Shown here in pieces: positions 26,810 to 35,684 of a stretch of DNA of 64,000 nt. The translations under genes were made by a program, and so were the position numbers. The first letter of the stretch is position 1. Each line of letters opens with the position of its first letter. The DNA comes from Candidatus Accumulibacter appositus (GTDB lineage Bacteria; Pseudomonadota; Gammaproteobacteria; Burkholderiales; Rhodocyclaceae), in NCBI GenBank assembly GCA_000585055.1, contig JEMX01000066.1, positions 33,094 to 97,093 on the forward strand. Direction: 5' to 3'. The notes under the pieces were generated by a model. It worked only from the letters and a program-made list of their open reading frames with translations, was not told where the DNA came from and did not search any database.

Positions 26810-27877
26810 TCAGCACATTGGAAAGCGGTCCACGAGACGGGTGCGGTAGATCAGCTCGGCCGCTTCGAGGCAGTGCGGGTTACCGGTCGCCAGCAGGTCG
26901 GCATAGACCAAGGGCAAGGGGACCGTCGCCACCTCCTCGGCAGCTGTCAACGACGCCCCCCAGAAAGGCTTGCGCAGCTCGACCAGGCGCTCGTAGGCGG
27001 CAGGACCGGCGGCTTCGATTCCCTGTTCGGATAGCAGACGTGCGGGCAGCTTGTCGCCATAGAGCGTCAGCACGCTTGGAATCAGCCCATGCGGCGTCAA
27101 TTCGCGGAGCAGCAGAGTGGCCGCCGCCTCGCCACCCCAACGCGTGTGCGCAGGATTCAGTTGCCACTCGCGCCAGTCGTCGAAGCGCTGCGCCAGATAG
27201 CGCTCGCTGAGCGTCTTGCCGCGCAGGCCGAGCGCATATCCCAGCGCCCATTCGTCGAGCAGGCGCTTGCTGGCGGCTAGGGAGCGCTGTCTGCCGGTGA
27301 CCCGCAAGGCGCCGTGTTGCCGCAGGTCGGCGACGACAGCCGGCATGGCGCCGAGAGCGACGTCCGCTGCCGCCGCGATTTTGCGGTAGGGTGCGTCAGC
27401 CAGCCCGGGGTCGCAGATCAAGGCAAACAGCACCTTGAGCCGGGTGCTGGTAAAGCCACCGCTCGCGCGCAAGGCACGCTGCTTCGGGTGCAGCTTGCGC
27501 CCGCTGACGAAAACGAAGAGGCCGCCGCCTTCGAGATAGGCATTGCCTGCCGAATCGGCGAACTGCTGCTCGCGTTCGCGTAGTTGATCGGCCAGTGGCG
27601 GGCTCACGTAATCGGTGAGCAACAGCGTGCCAGGGCCACAGACCTCGACCGGCTGCTGCAACTGTGCCACGACAGCACCAAGAGTCGCCGGCGTCAGCCG
27701 GCGCTTGAGCTGCGCGGCGTAATCGAGCTTGTTGCCGTCCCTGCTAATGCCGAGCCAGGTACCCGCGCGCCGATCCACCAGGATGCCCGGCTCGTCGTGC
27801 ACGTGGACCGCCAAGCCATGCCCGCGCAGCGCTTCTAGGACCCTCTCGAAAAGGGTGATTTCTTCCAGCTCGCTCAT
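26810..27877 (-). CDS. AbiEi-like antitoxin / type IV TA transcriptional regulator family protein
   Basis: A 355-aa protein that I place, from memory, in the family annotated as type IV toxin-antitoxin AbiEi-type regulator (COG4861-like). Visible parts are an N-terminal alpha/beta region, the segment GNAYLEGGGLFVFVSGRK, a central winged-helix-like segment (STRLKVLFALICDPGLADAPYRKIAAAADVALGAMPAVVADLRQHG, cut here by description) and a C-terminal region with RWGGEAAATLLL. No AbiEii-type nucleotidyltransferase toxin lies beside it. The ATG at 27877 is preferred over a GTG three codons upstream. Exact function unknown. Confidence 0.55.
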   Translation of the reverse strand: MSELEEITLFERVLEALRGHGLAVHVHDEPGILVDRRAGTWLGISRDGNKLDYAAQLKRRLTPATLGAVVAQLQQPVEVCGPGTLLLTDYVSPPLADQLREREQQFADSAGNAYLEGGGLFVFVSGRKLHPKQRALRASGGFTSTRLKVLFALICDPGLADAPYRKIAAAADVALGAMPAVVADLRQHGALRVTGRQRSLAASKRLLDEWALGYALGLRGKTLSERYLAQRFDDWREWQLNPAHTRWGGEAAATLLLRELTPHGLIPSVLTLYGDKLPARLLSEQGIEAAGPAAYERLVELRKPFWGASLTAAEEVATVPLPLVYADLLATGNPHCLEAAELIYRTRLVDRFPMC

Positions 27878-28022
27878 TCCAGGCACTCGTCACAAGTCAT
27901 GAACAAGCACCGATTATGAACGCAGAGCCCGCGACGTTCAATATCTTCCGTTGTTCATTGAGCATTCGACGGCAGGCTGCGAAGCCCCCCTCACGCTCGC
28001 CCGGACAGCCGTCAGCTTTGCG

Positions 28023-28382
28023 CTAGGCGCCGACATGCCTGGAAACCATGGGCAAGCGGAGTGCCGGGTGCTGCTCGGGCAACGGCAGATCGCGGCGCCC
28101 ATGCCACAGCTTTTGCAGGGAAGCCAGCACCATCCTGCGCAGCGGGTGCGGCGCTTTCTCGAAGCGGACGCGCCCGTCACCGATCGCCTCCAACAAGGCG
28201 AGACCGCGACCACGCACCAAGTGGCTCTCACCGGCGGCGAGAAGAATGTCGCCGGCTTCGCCTTCGACGGTCAGCCAGACCCGCCCGGCGGTGCAGACGA
28301 TGCGCACGCCCCGAGCCGACATCAGTCTGACTGGTGCGTTGTGAGCGAGATACAGCTCGCTGTTGTACAAATCGAAGTCCAT
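28023..28382 (-). CDS. DUF2917 domain protein
   Basis: A 119-aa protein. Its core, LMSARGVRIVCTAGRVWLTVEGEAGDILLAAGES, matches the DUF2917 pattern: a short beta-rich, cupin-like domain of unknown role with the W-V/L-T hallmark. AGGAG lies 7 bases before the ATG. It is transcribed divergently from the MocR-type regulator gene 152 bases away. In many proteobacteria small DUF2917 genes sit beside GntR/MocR regulators, so regulation by that neighbour is likely. Confidence 0.75.
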   Translation of the reverse strand: MDFDLYNSELYLAHNAPVRLMSARGVRIVCTAGRVWLTVEGEAGDILLAAGESHLVRGRGLALLEAIGDGRVRFEKAPHPLRRMVLASLQKLWHGRRDLPLPEQHPALRLPMVSRHVGA

Positions 28383-28534
28383 GGCCAGCTCCTGTGTTGC
28401 TGTTCTGATGCCCCCAGTGTAGGCCAGTGGAGGTTGATAAAACAGTGACAACTTGGCAGAATTGTGACCAGCACAGTTTTTATAACTCGAAACTGTACCG
28501 CTCGATATTTGCAATAACTGTATTGGTGAGGCCC
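28383..28534. promoter_or_regulatory. Divergent promoter region with AACTGTA direct repeat
   Basis: The 152-base spacer between the DUF2917 and MocR-type genes is AT-richer than its surroundings. AACTGTA occurs at 28491-28497 and again at 28516-28522, 25 bases apart, and CACAGTTTT at about 28472 resembles the inverse. MocR-type regulators often bind direct repeats in such divergent spacers. Operator function is inferred. Confidence 0.4.
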
Positions 28535-29953
28535 ATGCAACACGAACTCCTGCGCTACGAACGACTGGCCGAGGATCTGAGCAGCATCATCGCCGGCGGC
28601 ACTCTGCGCCCTGGCGAACGCTTGCCGTCGGTGCGGCGTCTGTCGCGCGAGCGGCAACTGTCGGTGTCGACGGTGCTGCAGGCACTGCACCAACTCGAAG
28701 ATCGTGGCCTCGTCGAGGCACGTCCGCAATCCGGCTATTTCGTCCGCCATGCGCCGGCGCCGCACGAGCAGCCGAACGCGCGCTCGACGCCCGACGAAGC
28801 CGTACCGGTCGATGTCAGCCAGCGCCTGATACAGGTCCTTCAGACGGGCGGCAAACCGGGCGTCGCGCCGCTCGGTGCGGCCCTGCCGGCGTCCACCTTG
28901 CTGCCGCTGGCAGCGCTGCAGCGGCTCTACGGCGGCGTCGCGCGGCGTCACCCGCGGCTGCTCGAAGGGGCCAGCCACATCAACATGGACGAAGCGGCGC
29001 TGATCCGTCAGCTGGTGCTGCGCTCGGTCGGCTGGGCCGGGCCGCTGGCGGCAAACGAATTCGTCATCACCAATTCCTGCACCGAAGCCCTGGGTCTGTG
29101 TCTGCGCGCAGTGACCAAGCGCGGCGACACGGTGGTCGTCGAGTCCCCGAGTTATCACCTGATGCTCCAATTGCTCGAAACGCTGGGGCTGAAAGCGCTG
29201 GAAATCCCGACCGACCCGCGCACCGGCCTGTCGATCGAGGCGCTCGATCTGGCCACCCGCGACGGTCAGGTGAGCGCCTGTCTGCTGGTACCCAACGCCA
29301 GCAACCCGCTGGGCAGCATGATGCCCGACGAGCACAAGCGCCGACTGGCAAAGCTGACCGCCGAACGTGGCGTAGCGGTGATCGAAGACGATATCTACGG
29401 CGACCTGTATTTCGGCAGCAAACCGCCGCGACCGATCAAGGCCTTCGACAAGGCCGGCAATGTGCTGCTCTGTTCGTCCTTTTCCAAGTCGCTGTCGCCC
29501 GCCCTGCGCCTCGGCTTCGTCGCCGCCGGCCGCTACCGGCGACAGGTTGCGCTGCACAAGACGGTGAGTAGTGGCGGCACCAATCCGATTACCCAACTGG
29601 TCGTCGCCGAGTACCTCGAATCAGGCTCCTACGATCGTCATCTGCGCAGCCTGCGGCGGATTTACGAGCGCCAGGTGGACGCCATGCGCGCGGCGGTGGC
29701 CAGGCATTTCCCGCCGGCGACGCGCATGACGCAGCCGCTCGGCGGCTTCGTACTGTGGGTCGAACTCCCCGACAAGGTGGATACCACCGCCCTCTACGAC
29801 CGCGCCATCGCTGGCGGCGTTGCCTATGTGCCCGGCGAGCTGTTCTCGGCCAGCGGCATGTACCGCAACTGCCTGCGGCTCAATTGCGGCAACCCACATA
29901 CCCCCGCCATCGAGGACGCCGTTCGCCGCCTCGGCCAGCTGCTGGCAAGCTGA
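28535..29953 (+). CDS. MocR-type GntR/aminotransferase regulator
   Basis: A 472-aa fusion of an N-terminal GntR winged helix (YERLAEDLSSIIAGGTLRPGERLPSVRRLSRERQLSVSTVLQAL, given by description) and a C-terminal fold-type I aminotransferase domain. The PLP-binding region includes NSCTEAL, the NASNPLGSMM segment, EDDIYGDLYF and the lysine in SSFSKSLSPALRLGF. MocR proteins use PLP chemistry to sense amino acid or vitamin B6 related ligands and control divergent genes. The start at 28535 is chosen because the GntR domain begins there. An in-frame extension upstream would run into the divergent promoter. Confidence 0.9.
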   Translation: MQHELLRYERLAEDLSSIIAGGTLRPGERLPSVRRLSRERQLSVSTVLQALHQLEDRGLVEARPQSGYFVRHAPAPHEQPNARSTPDEAVPVDVSQRLIQVLQTGGKPGVAPLGAALPASTLLPLAALQRLYGGVARRHPRLLEGASHINMDEAALIRQLVLRSVGWAGPLAANEFVITNSCTEALGLCLRAVTKRGDTVVVESPSYHLMLQLLETLGLKALEIPTDPRTGLSIEALDLATRDGQVSACLLVPNASNPLGSMMPDEHKRRLAKLTAERGVAVIEDDIYGDLYFGSKPPRPIKAFDKAGNVLLCSSFSKSLSPALRLGFVAAGRYRRQVALHKTVSSGGTNPITQLVVAEYLESGSYDRHLRSLRRIYERQVDAMRAAVARHFPPATRMTQPLGGFVLWVELPDKVDTTALYDRAIAGGVAYVPGELFSASGMYRNCLRLNCGNPHTPAIEDAVRRLGQLLAS

Positions 29954-29999
29954 GCACCGAGGCGGTGACGGTCACGATCACCGTCGCCAGCACGGCTCG

Positions 30000-30095
30000 C
30001 TCCCCGACCGGCACCGCCTTGAATGCTGCACTCGCTTCCAGCCTGGCAGCCAGCGCTTCGAGTGCCGGGAACGTGCCGTGCAAGCGCTGCCGCAT
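30000..30095 (-). pseudogene. Possible glutathione S-transferase C-terminal remnant
   Basis: A minus-strand frame reads MRQRLHGTFPALEAL then AARLEASAAFKAVPVGE, which resembles the end of the GST C-terminal helical domain (pattern P-x-L-x-x-x-x-x-R-L-E-A-x-P-A-F). Upstream coding is broken by frame changes. It lies in the 269-base gap 29954-30222 between the MocR-type gene and the antiporter, otherwise empty. Weak call. Confidence 0.25.
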
Positions 30096-30222
30096 CTGGG
30101 CACGCCGTCGGCTCGTCCGGTCCGGCCGCCGCCGTCGAGCAGTGCCAGAGGCAGCGCTACGACCTTGTTCGCTACGCGCATCCGATACGCGCATTCTCCA
30201 TAGGGATAAGCTAGAATCGCGC

Positions 30223-31833
30223 ATGCCTCTTATCGAACTCAGCCTGCTCCTTCTCCTGGCCATCGCGGTCGGCGGCGCACTCGTCCATTGGACGCCGCTG
30301 CCCTTGCCGATCCTGCTGGTGGTGCTCGGCGTTGTCGCCTCGTTCCTGCCGGGGCTTGACGGCATCGAAGTCGATCCGGAGCTGTTCCTGCTGTTGTTCA
30401 TCCCGCCGATTCTCTTTGCCGATGCCTGGACCTTGCCACGTCGAGATTTCGTGCGCGCACTGAAGCCGGTACTGCTGCTGGCGCTCGGCCTGGTCGTGCT
30501 GACCGTCCTTGCCGTCGGCTACCTGATGCACTGGCTGATCCCGGCGATGCCGCTGGCCGTCGCTTTCACGCTCGGCGCCATCGTCTCGCCAACCGACGCC
30601 GTGGCCACGGTGGCGACGACGCAATTGCTGCCCTTGCCGGCGCGCATCGTACACATCGTCAACGCCGAAAGCCTGCTCAATGACGCCTCCGGGCTGGTCG
30701 CTTTCAAACTCGCGCTCGCCGCCGCCGCCACCGGGCTGTTCTCGTCGACAACGGTCGCCGGGGACTTTGTGCACCTGGCCGGCGGCGGCATCCTCGTCGG
30801 CGTCAGCGTCGAATGGTTCGGGCGCGAGCTGCGGCAACGGCTGATTCGTCTGCACGCCGGCGATCCCGTGCTGCAGACCCTGCTCACGGTCCTCATCCCC
30901 TATGGCGCCTACCTTGCCGCCGAGGCGCTGCAGGTTTCCGGAATACTGGCCGTCGTTGCGGCCGGCCTGTGGGCCAGTGGCCAGGAGGCGAAGGGCTTGA
31001 GTGCCGACGCGCGCCAGCATGCACGCGAGGTCTGGCGAATGTTGTCCTACGTTCTGAACGGCGTCGTCTTTGTCTTGCTCGGTCTGCAGTTGCGCCGCAT
31101 GCTGACCGGCGTCGACCATTTCGCACCGCTCGACCTGGCCCTCTACGCGCTTGCCCTGTGGCTGTTGCTGATGGTCTTGCGTATCGCCTGGGTGTGGACC
31201 TCGGCGCATCTGCGCTTCCGCCTGCACTGGGGCTGGGGCGGCGACGCCTCGGGACCGGACCCGAGGCGCCTGCTGCTGGTCAGCTGGGCGGCGGTGCGCG
31301 GCTCGATCACCCTGGCCACCGCGCTATCGATCCCGACCGTGATCGCCTCTGGCACCCCCTTTCCCGAGCGCGATTTGGTGGTCTTTCTGGCCGCGGCGAC
31401 GATCATCCTGACGCTTGCCCTGAATGGCCTGCCGCTCCCTTGGCTGATCCGCAAGCTGGCGCTCAACAGCGATGACCAGCCCGCTCACGAGGAGCACGCG
31501 GCACGTGCCGCGATCGCTCGCGCAGCGCTGGCGAAGGTAGCCGTCGCGTCCAGGGAACTGGACGACCCCGAGGATCGCGCTTTCGCCGAGCAGCTGCTCG
31601 CGCGCTACCAGGGCAAGCTGGAACTGCTCGAAGGCGACCCCGGACATGCCCAACTGCGAGCGACGCATATCGCCCTGCGCCGCCAACTGCGCCTGGCGGC
31701 GATCGGCGCCGAACGCCAGCGCCTGCACGAGTTGCACGCTGCCGACGCGATCAACGACGAAACCCTGCGCATCATTGAAGAGGAACTCGACGAGCGCGAA
31801 CTGGTATCCATGATCAGCGTCGACCGTGGCTAG
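30223..31833 (+). CDS. Na+/H+ antiporter, CPA1 family
   Basis: A 536-aa inner-membrane cation/proton exchanger with about twelve membrane segments in the first 410 residues. Family motifs are FIPPILFADAW, GAIVSPTDAVATVA (the ion-binding Asp region) and NAESLLNDASGLVAF (the ND pair). A hydrophilic C-terminal tail of about 120 residues (from RKLALNSDDQPAH) is probably regulatory, as in bacterial NhaP/YjcE-type proteins. The start at 30223 fits a membrane segment starting at residue 4. The open frame upstream is not coding. Direction of cation specificity (Na+ or K+) is not predictable. Confidence 0.92.
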   Translation: MPLIELSLLLLLAIAVGGALVHWTPLPLPILLVVLGVVASFLPGLDGIEVDPELFLLLFIPPILFADAWTLPRRDFVRALKPVLLLALGLVVLTVLAVGYLMHWLIPAMPLAVAFTLGAIVSPTDAVATVATTQLLPLPARIVHIVNAESLLNDASGLVAFKLALAAAATGLFSSTTVAGDFVHLAGGGILVGVSVEWFGRELRQRLIRLHAGDPVLQTLLTVLIPYGAYLAAEALQVSGILAVVAAGLWASGQEAKGLSADARQHAREVWRMLSYVLNGVVFVLLGLQLRRMLTGVDHFAPLDLALYALALWLLLMVLRIAWVWTSAHLRFRLHWGWGGDASGPDPRRLLLVSWAAVRGSITLATALSIPTVIASGTPFPERDLVVFLAAATIILTLALNGLPLPWLIRKLALNSDDQPAHEEHAARAAIARAALAKVAVASRELDDPEDRAFAEQLLARYQGKLELLEGDPGHAQLRATHIALRRQLRLAAIGAERQRLHELHAADAINDETLRIIEEELDERELVSMISVDRG

Positions 31834-31857
31834 CCTGGCAGAGCCCGGGAACCCCGT

Positions 31858-33657
31858 TCAGACCGCGAACTGCAGCGCCGCCAAACGCGCGTAGAGACCG
31901 CCGCGCTCGACCAGTTCGAGATGCGTGCCGGCGTCGATCAGCTGCCCGTGATCGAGGACAATGATCCGGTCGGCGCGCTGCACGGTCGCCAGGCGATGGG
32001 CGATGACGACCGTCGTGCGACCGCTCATCGCCGTTTCGAGCGCCGCCTGCACGACGCGCTCGCTTTCGGCGTCAAGGCTGCTGGTCGCTTCGTCGAGCAG
32101 CAGCAGCGGCGCGTTCTTGAGGATCGCGCGGGCGATGGCAATCCTTTGCCGCTGGCCGCCCGACAGGCGGACGCCACGCTCACCGACGAAGGTCGCGTAG
32201 CCGTCGGGCAGTCGCTGCACGAATTCGTCGACGAAAGCGGCGGCCCCGGCAGCCCGCGTTTCCTCGTCGCTGGCCTCGGGCCGGCCGTAGCGAATGTTGT
32301 CGGCGACGCTACCCGAAAAGATCACCGCTTCCTGCGGCACCACGGCAATACGCCGGCGCAGCTCAGCCAGACGCGAGCAACGCAGGTCGATGCCATCAAT
32401 TCGGATGGCCCCCTCGCTGACATCGTAGAAGCGCTGCAGCAACTGGAAAACCGTCGTCTTGCCGGCGCCGGAGGGACCAACCAGAGCCACCGTCTGGCCG
32501 GCTGCGATGCTCAGATCGAGGCCCTGCAACACGAGCTGCGCCGGTCGCGAGGGATAGGCGAAGCGCAGCTGCTCGAAAGTGACGCGCAGGCCGCCGGCAG
32601 GCGCCGGCAGAGAAATTGGCGCCGCCGGCTCGGCAATCGGCGAGCGCAGGCTGAGCAACTCCATCAGCCGCTCGGTTGCCCCCGAAGCGCGCAACAACTC
32701 GCCCCAGACCTCGGCAAGAACGGCCACGCTGCCGGCGACGAGCATCACATAGAGCGCCGTCTGGCTCAACTGACCGGCGCTCATCTCGCCAGCGAGTACC
32801 GCCTGCACACCACCGTACAAACCATAGAGCAGCGAACCGAAGACGCCGATGATGACAAAGGCGGTGAATGCCGAGCGCGTACCGGTGCGCCGGATCGAGG
32901 TCGCGAAAGCCTTCTCGTTGGCGGCCGAGAAGCGCGCCGCTTCCGCATCCTCCTGGGTATAGCTCTGCACGATCGAAATGGCATTTAGAATCTCGCCGGC
33001 AATGCCACTGGTATCGGCGATGCGGTCCTGGCTGGCGCGCGACAGCTTGCGTACGCGCCGACCGATGAGCACCGCCGGCAACACGAACAGCACGATAATT
33101 CCGGCGACGGTGAGCATCAGCCGTGGCGTCGTGCTGACCAGCATCGTCAGACCGCCAACGAAGAGCACCATATTGCGCAGCCCCATGCTGATACTCGAAC
33201 CGACCGCACTGTGGATCACCGTGGTGTCGGTGGTCAGGCGTGACAACACTTCGCCCGACTTCAGCGTTTCGAAGAATTGCGGACTCTGTCGCAGCACATG
33301 CGCATAGACCGCCTGGCGCAGGTCGGTGGTTACCCGCTCGCCGATCCAGCTGACCATGTAGTAGCGTCCGGCGGTGGCGACGCCAAGCCCCACCGCCACC
33401 GCAAACAGCCACAGGAAGTGCTCGCGAATGGCCAGCATGCGTTCGCCAAGCTCACTGCCGGGCGGCAGTGCCAGGCCGCCGTCGACCAGCAATTTCACGG
33501 CAAATGGCAGGCTCAAGGTCGCCGCGGCAGCGAGCAGCAAGAGCAGCAAGGCGACAGCGACCTGCTTGCCGTAGGGCGCCACATAGGGCAGCAGAGCGCG
33601 CAGCGGCCGCAGCCTGGGCGCCGTCGCGCGCGGCTCGGGGGAGGCGTCCGGCTTCAG
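31858..33657 (-). CDS. ABC exporter, fused membrane and ATPase domains (MsbA/ABCB type)
   Basis: A half-transporter of about 599 aa. The type 1 exporter membrane domain (six segments, about residues 20-310) is followed by an ATPase domain with Walker A GPSGAGKTT, Q-loop VPQEAVIFSGSV, signature LSGGQRQR, Walker B LLLLDEATSSLDAES and H-loop VIAHRLATVQRAD. It should act as a homodimer exporting lipids or hydrophobic compounds. The frame has no good ATG or GTG near the start. A CTG at 33657 overlaps the TGA of the MAPEG gene by four bases (CTGA), giving an expected family length. The true start remains uncertain. Confidence 0.88.
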   Translation of the reverse strand: MKPDASPEPRATAPRLRPLRALLPYVAPYGKQVAVALLLLLLAAAATLSLPFAVKLLVDGGLALPPGSELGERMLAIREHFLWLFAVAVGLGVATAGRYYMVSWIGERVTTDLRQAVYAHVLRQSPQFFETLKSGEVLSRLTTDTTVIHSAVGSSISMGLRNMVLFVGGLTMLVSTTPRLMLTVAGIIVLFVLPAVLIGRRVRKLSRASQDRIADTSGIAGEILNAISIVQSYTQEDAEAARFSAANEKAFATSIRRTGTRSAFTAFVIIGVFGSLLYGLYGGVQAVLAGEMSAGQLSQTALYVMLVAGSVAVLAEVWGELLRASGATERLMELLSLRSPIAEPAAPISLPAPAGGLRVTFEQLRFAYPSRPAQLVLQGLDLSIAAGQTVALVGPSGAGKTTVFQLLQRFYDVSEGAIRIDGIDLRCSRLAELRRRIAVVPQEAVIFSGSVADNIRYGRPEASDEETRAAGAAAFVDEFVQRLPDGYATFVGERGVRLSGGQRQRIAIARAILKNAPLLLLDEATSSLDAESERVVQAALETAMSGRTTVVIAHRLATVQRADRIIVLDHGQLIDAGTHLELVERGGLYARLAALQFAV

Positions 33658-34049
33658 CCGACCAACCCGCTCAGAACGCCCCAGGCGCCACCCAGCCCGA
33701 GCCCCGCAAAGCAGAGCATCGACAGCGCGAAGGCAGGGCCGCGCGTCTTCGGGTCGCGGGCATAGGCCAGCGCATACCACACCCGGGCCAGCAACCAGCC
33801 GCCGCCGAGCAAAGTTGCCCAGAATGACGACAGGTTGAGGGCGCAGACCCACAACACGGGCAGGAAGGCGACGGTATTTTCCAGGGTATTCATCTGAATG
33901 CGATAGGCAATCTCGAACTGCGGGTGGCCACTGATCGCTGGCGCGCGGATAGCAAACTTCATCCGGCAGCGACCAACGTAGGCAGTGCACGCGAATAGCA
34001 GTAGGACGCTGGCCAGTGTAAGGAGGGTGGGTCCGGGGTAGGCAGGCAT
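33654..34049 (-). CDS. MAPEG family membrane protein
   Basis: A 131-aa protein with four membrane segments of the MAPEG superfamily (microsomal glutathione transferase and leukotriene C4 synthase relatives). The hallmark text is FEIAYRIQMNTLENTVAFLPVLWVCAL, where the R and N-x-x-E positions are typical of the bacterial group, then GGGWLLARVWYALAYARDP. Such proteins may conjugate glutathione to hydrophobic compounds. It overlaps the ABC exporter gene and may modify what that exporter removes, which is inference from coupling only. Confidence 0.85.
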   Translation of the reverse strand: MPAYPGPTLLTLASVLLLFACTAYVGRCRMKFAIRAPAISGHPQFEIAYRIQMNTLENTVAFLPVLWVCALNLSSFWATLLGGGWLLARVWYALAYARDPKTRGPAFALSMLCFAGLGLGGAWGVLSGLVG

Positions 34050-34117
34050 GATGATGATTTCGATCCGTCGGCAAGCAACGCACACTATAAACCGTGAGCA
34101 TCGCTTTCGCGCCACTC

Positions 34118-34162
34118 GCGCAGAATCAGGCCGCTGCGCTGATCGGCGGCCTGATTCTGCGC
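34118..34162. repeat. Perfect 17-bp inverted repeat
   Basis: GCGCAGAATCAGGCCGC at 34118-34134 and its exact reverse complement at 34146-34162 flank an 11-base loop. There is no T-run on either side, so it is not a classical intrinsic terminator. It lies in the 311-base gap between the divergent MAPEG gene and the TPR-type gene (34050-34360). The rest of that gap shows nothing I can name. Confidence 0.8.
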
Positions 34163-34360
34163 CAGCGGCCGCCGCTTTCGCGTAAACTGCGACAGGAGCG
34201 CAAGCCTTAAAATTCCGGCTTGCCACCTTGCCCGACCAGAACAGCACTGGATGGTGGCTTGTCTGGCCGAGCTGACGAGCGAAAACGGGATACTCCCGGC
34301 TGTGTCTACCACCGACCGCTCATTCATTCCGACGATCGCATTCCCAGTGCCCCAATGCTA

Positions 34361-35662
34361 ATGAACAGCAAGCATCTCCTGCGCCATGCCCTGACAACGC
34401 TGCTTCTCGTACTGTGCTTTGCCGAACGGCCGGTGGCACAGGAGACGGCCGAGCAAGATTGGCAGATCGAAAATGCGACGCTAAGCGTCGTTTCTTCTTT
34501 CCAACAACTGGTCGACGGAGGCTGGCTTGAGCGAACGCCGCGCAAGGGCAACGCGCTACTTGAAGTGCGTGGCACCGTCAAGGTCGCCGGTGACGGCTCG
34601 TTCGGGCCACACCCCCTGGCGACGGCAGGGCTGCTGGCCGGCACGGGCGACGTTCCAATCGCCGCCGAGCTGCTTGCCGTCGGCGCGCACATCGGAACTT
34701 GCCGCTACCTGCGAGCGCCGATCGGGGCGGGCAACGAAACCAAGGCCAAGCTTGACGATGAAAGGGAAATAGCCATACTGCGCACGGACAGCTACAGTGG
34801 CCCCCTGTCTCTCAGAATGCAGGGGCGCAGTGTCGAGCTGTGCATGGTGTTCGAAGTGCCCGAGCCGCCGCCACAATCCTTGCGCTGGAGCTTCGCGGAG
34901 CGAACGGTAGCGCTCGCAGTCACTGCCGCGGCGACGCCGGCGGCGGCGGACAACAGCGGCGCGCCAGCTTCCGCGGCAACGGCTGCGCCTTCCTTTTTCG
35001 TGCCGCCGGCATGGCGGCGGGCGATTTCCTCGCCAGTGCTGTGGGCCGCGCTGCCTCTGGCCGCGCTGGCTCTGCTTGGCGGCGTCGTCCTGCAACGACG
35101 GTGGCACCGCCAGCGCCAGAAAAAGGGTGCCCGCAGCAACGGCCACCCGGATACATCGTCAGCGCTGGACATCCCGCGCGTAAGCGCCGCGCACCAGCCA
35201 AGAAACTTCGCCAGCGTGGAGCCTGAAGCCGGCGCTGGCCAGCAGCAGTTCCATAGCGCCCTGGCCGCGCTCAAGCTGGGAGACTGGGGGCGGGCACACG
35301 CACTTTTCGGCGAGGCCATCGCCCTGGGCCTGACTCCCACCTTCGAAGCCGGCGCGTGGAGTCTGCGCGGCGAGGCGATGCTCAATGACCAAGACCTTGT
35401 CGGAGCAACGAATTGCTATCTGCGGGCACTGAGTTGCCCAGGCGTGACCGCCGAAGCAGCCCTGCCGGCGGCCAGCCAGCTGGCCGCGATCTACCGCCAG
35501 CTCCGCCTGCGGCGGGACGCGCAGAAGATGGAGGCGCTGCGTGCCTTGATCAATCCCTTCGCCGACGACGTCGGTCCGCAACAACTGGCGTTGATCGCCG
35601 ACCTGGTCAGGGAACTCAAACACAAGCGGCGCACCCGTATCCTCGCTCGCCTGATTCCCTGA
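34361..35662 (+). CDS. Exported membrane-anchored protein with C-terminal TPR-like region
   Basis: A 433-aa protein that I do not recognise. It has a signal peptide (LTTLLLVLCFAERPVA, cleavage probably after residue 27), a periplasmic part of about 190 residues with two cysteines, a low-complexity Ala/Pro linker, a membrane segment near residues 222-244 (SPVLWAALPLAALALLGGVVL), a basic cytoplasmic stop-transfer stretch, and a C-terminal helical region (residues 300-430) with TPR-like Ala/Leu periodicity. An ATG at 34355 two codons upstream is an alternative. The architecture suggests a scaffold linking envelope and cytoplasm. The neighbouring small lipoprotein-like gene starts 22 bases downstream and may be co-transcribed. 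Confidence 0.7.
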   Translation: MNSKHLLRHALTTLLLVLCFAERPVAQETAEQDWQIENATLSVVSSFQQLVDGGWLERTPRKGNALLEVRGTVKVAGDGSFGPHPLATAGLLAGTGDVPIAAELLAVGAHIGTCRYLRAPIGAGNETKAKLDDEREIAILRTDSYSGPLSLRMQGRSVELCMVFEVPEPPPQSLRWSFAERTVALAVTAAATPAAADNSGAPASAATAAPSFFVPPAWRRAISSPVLWAALPLAALALLGGVVLQRRWHRQRQKKGARSNGHPDTSSALDIPRVSAAHQPRNFASVEPEAGAGQQQFHSALAALKLGDWGRAHALFGEAIALGLTPTFEAGAWSLRGEAMLNDQDLVGATNCYLRALSCPGVTAEAALPAASQLAAIYRQLRLRRDAQKMEALRALINPFADDVGPQQLALIADLVRELKHKRRTRILARLIP

Positions 35663-35684
35663 GCGCAGCGCGGCGCCCGCGTTT

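Noticed and set aside
26480..27034. Intact 184-residue protein with a PEP-CTERM motif
   Set aside because: It overlaps yaeQ and the AbiEi-like gene, runs on past the sorting signal and has no signal peptide. Kept only as a remnant.
28322..29596. Minus-strand frame of 424 codons opposite the MocR-type gene
   Set aside because: Gln/Arg-rich shadow of a conserved aminotransferase domain.
33658..34101. N-terminal extension of the ABC exporter to 747 residues
   Set aside because: It would overlap the whole MAPEG gene, which is conserved in its own frame. The extension has no domain and exceeds the family length.
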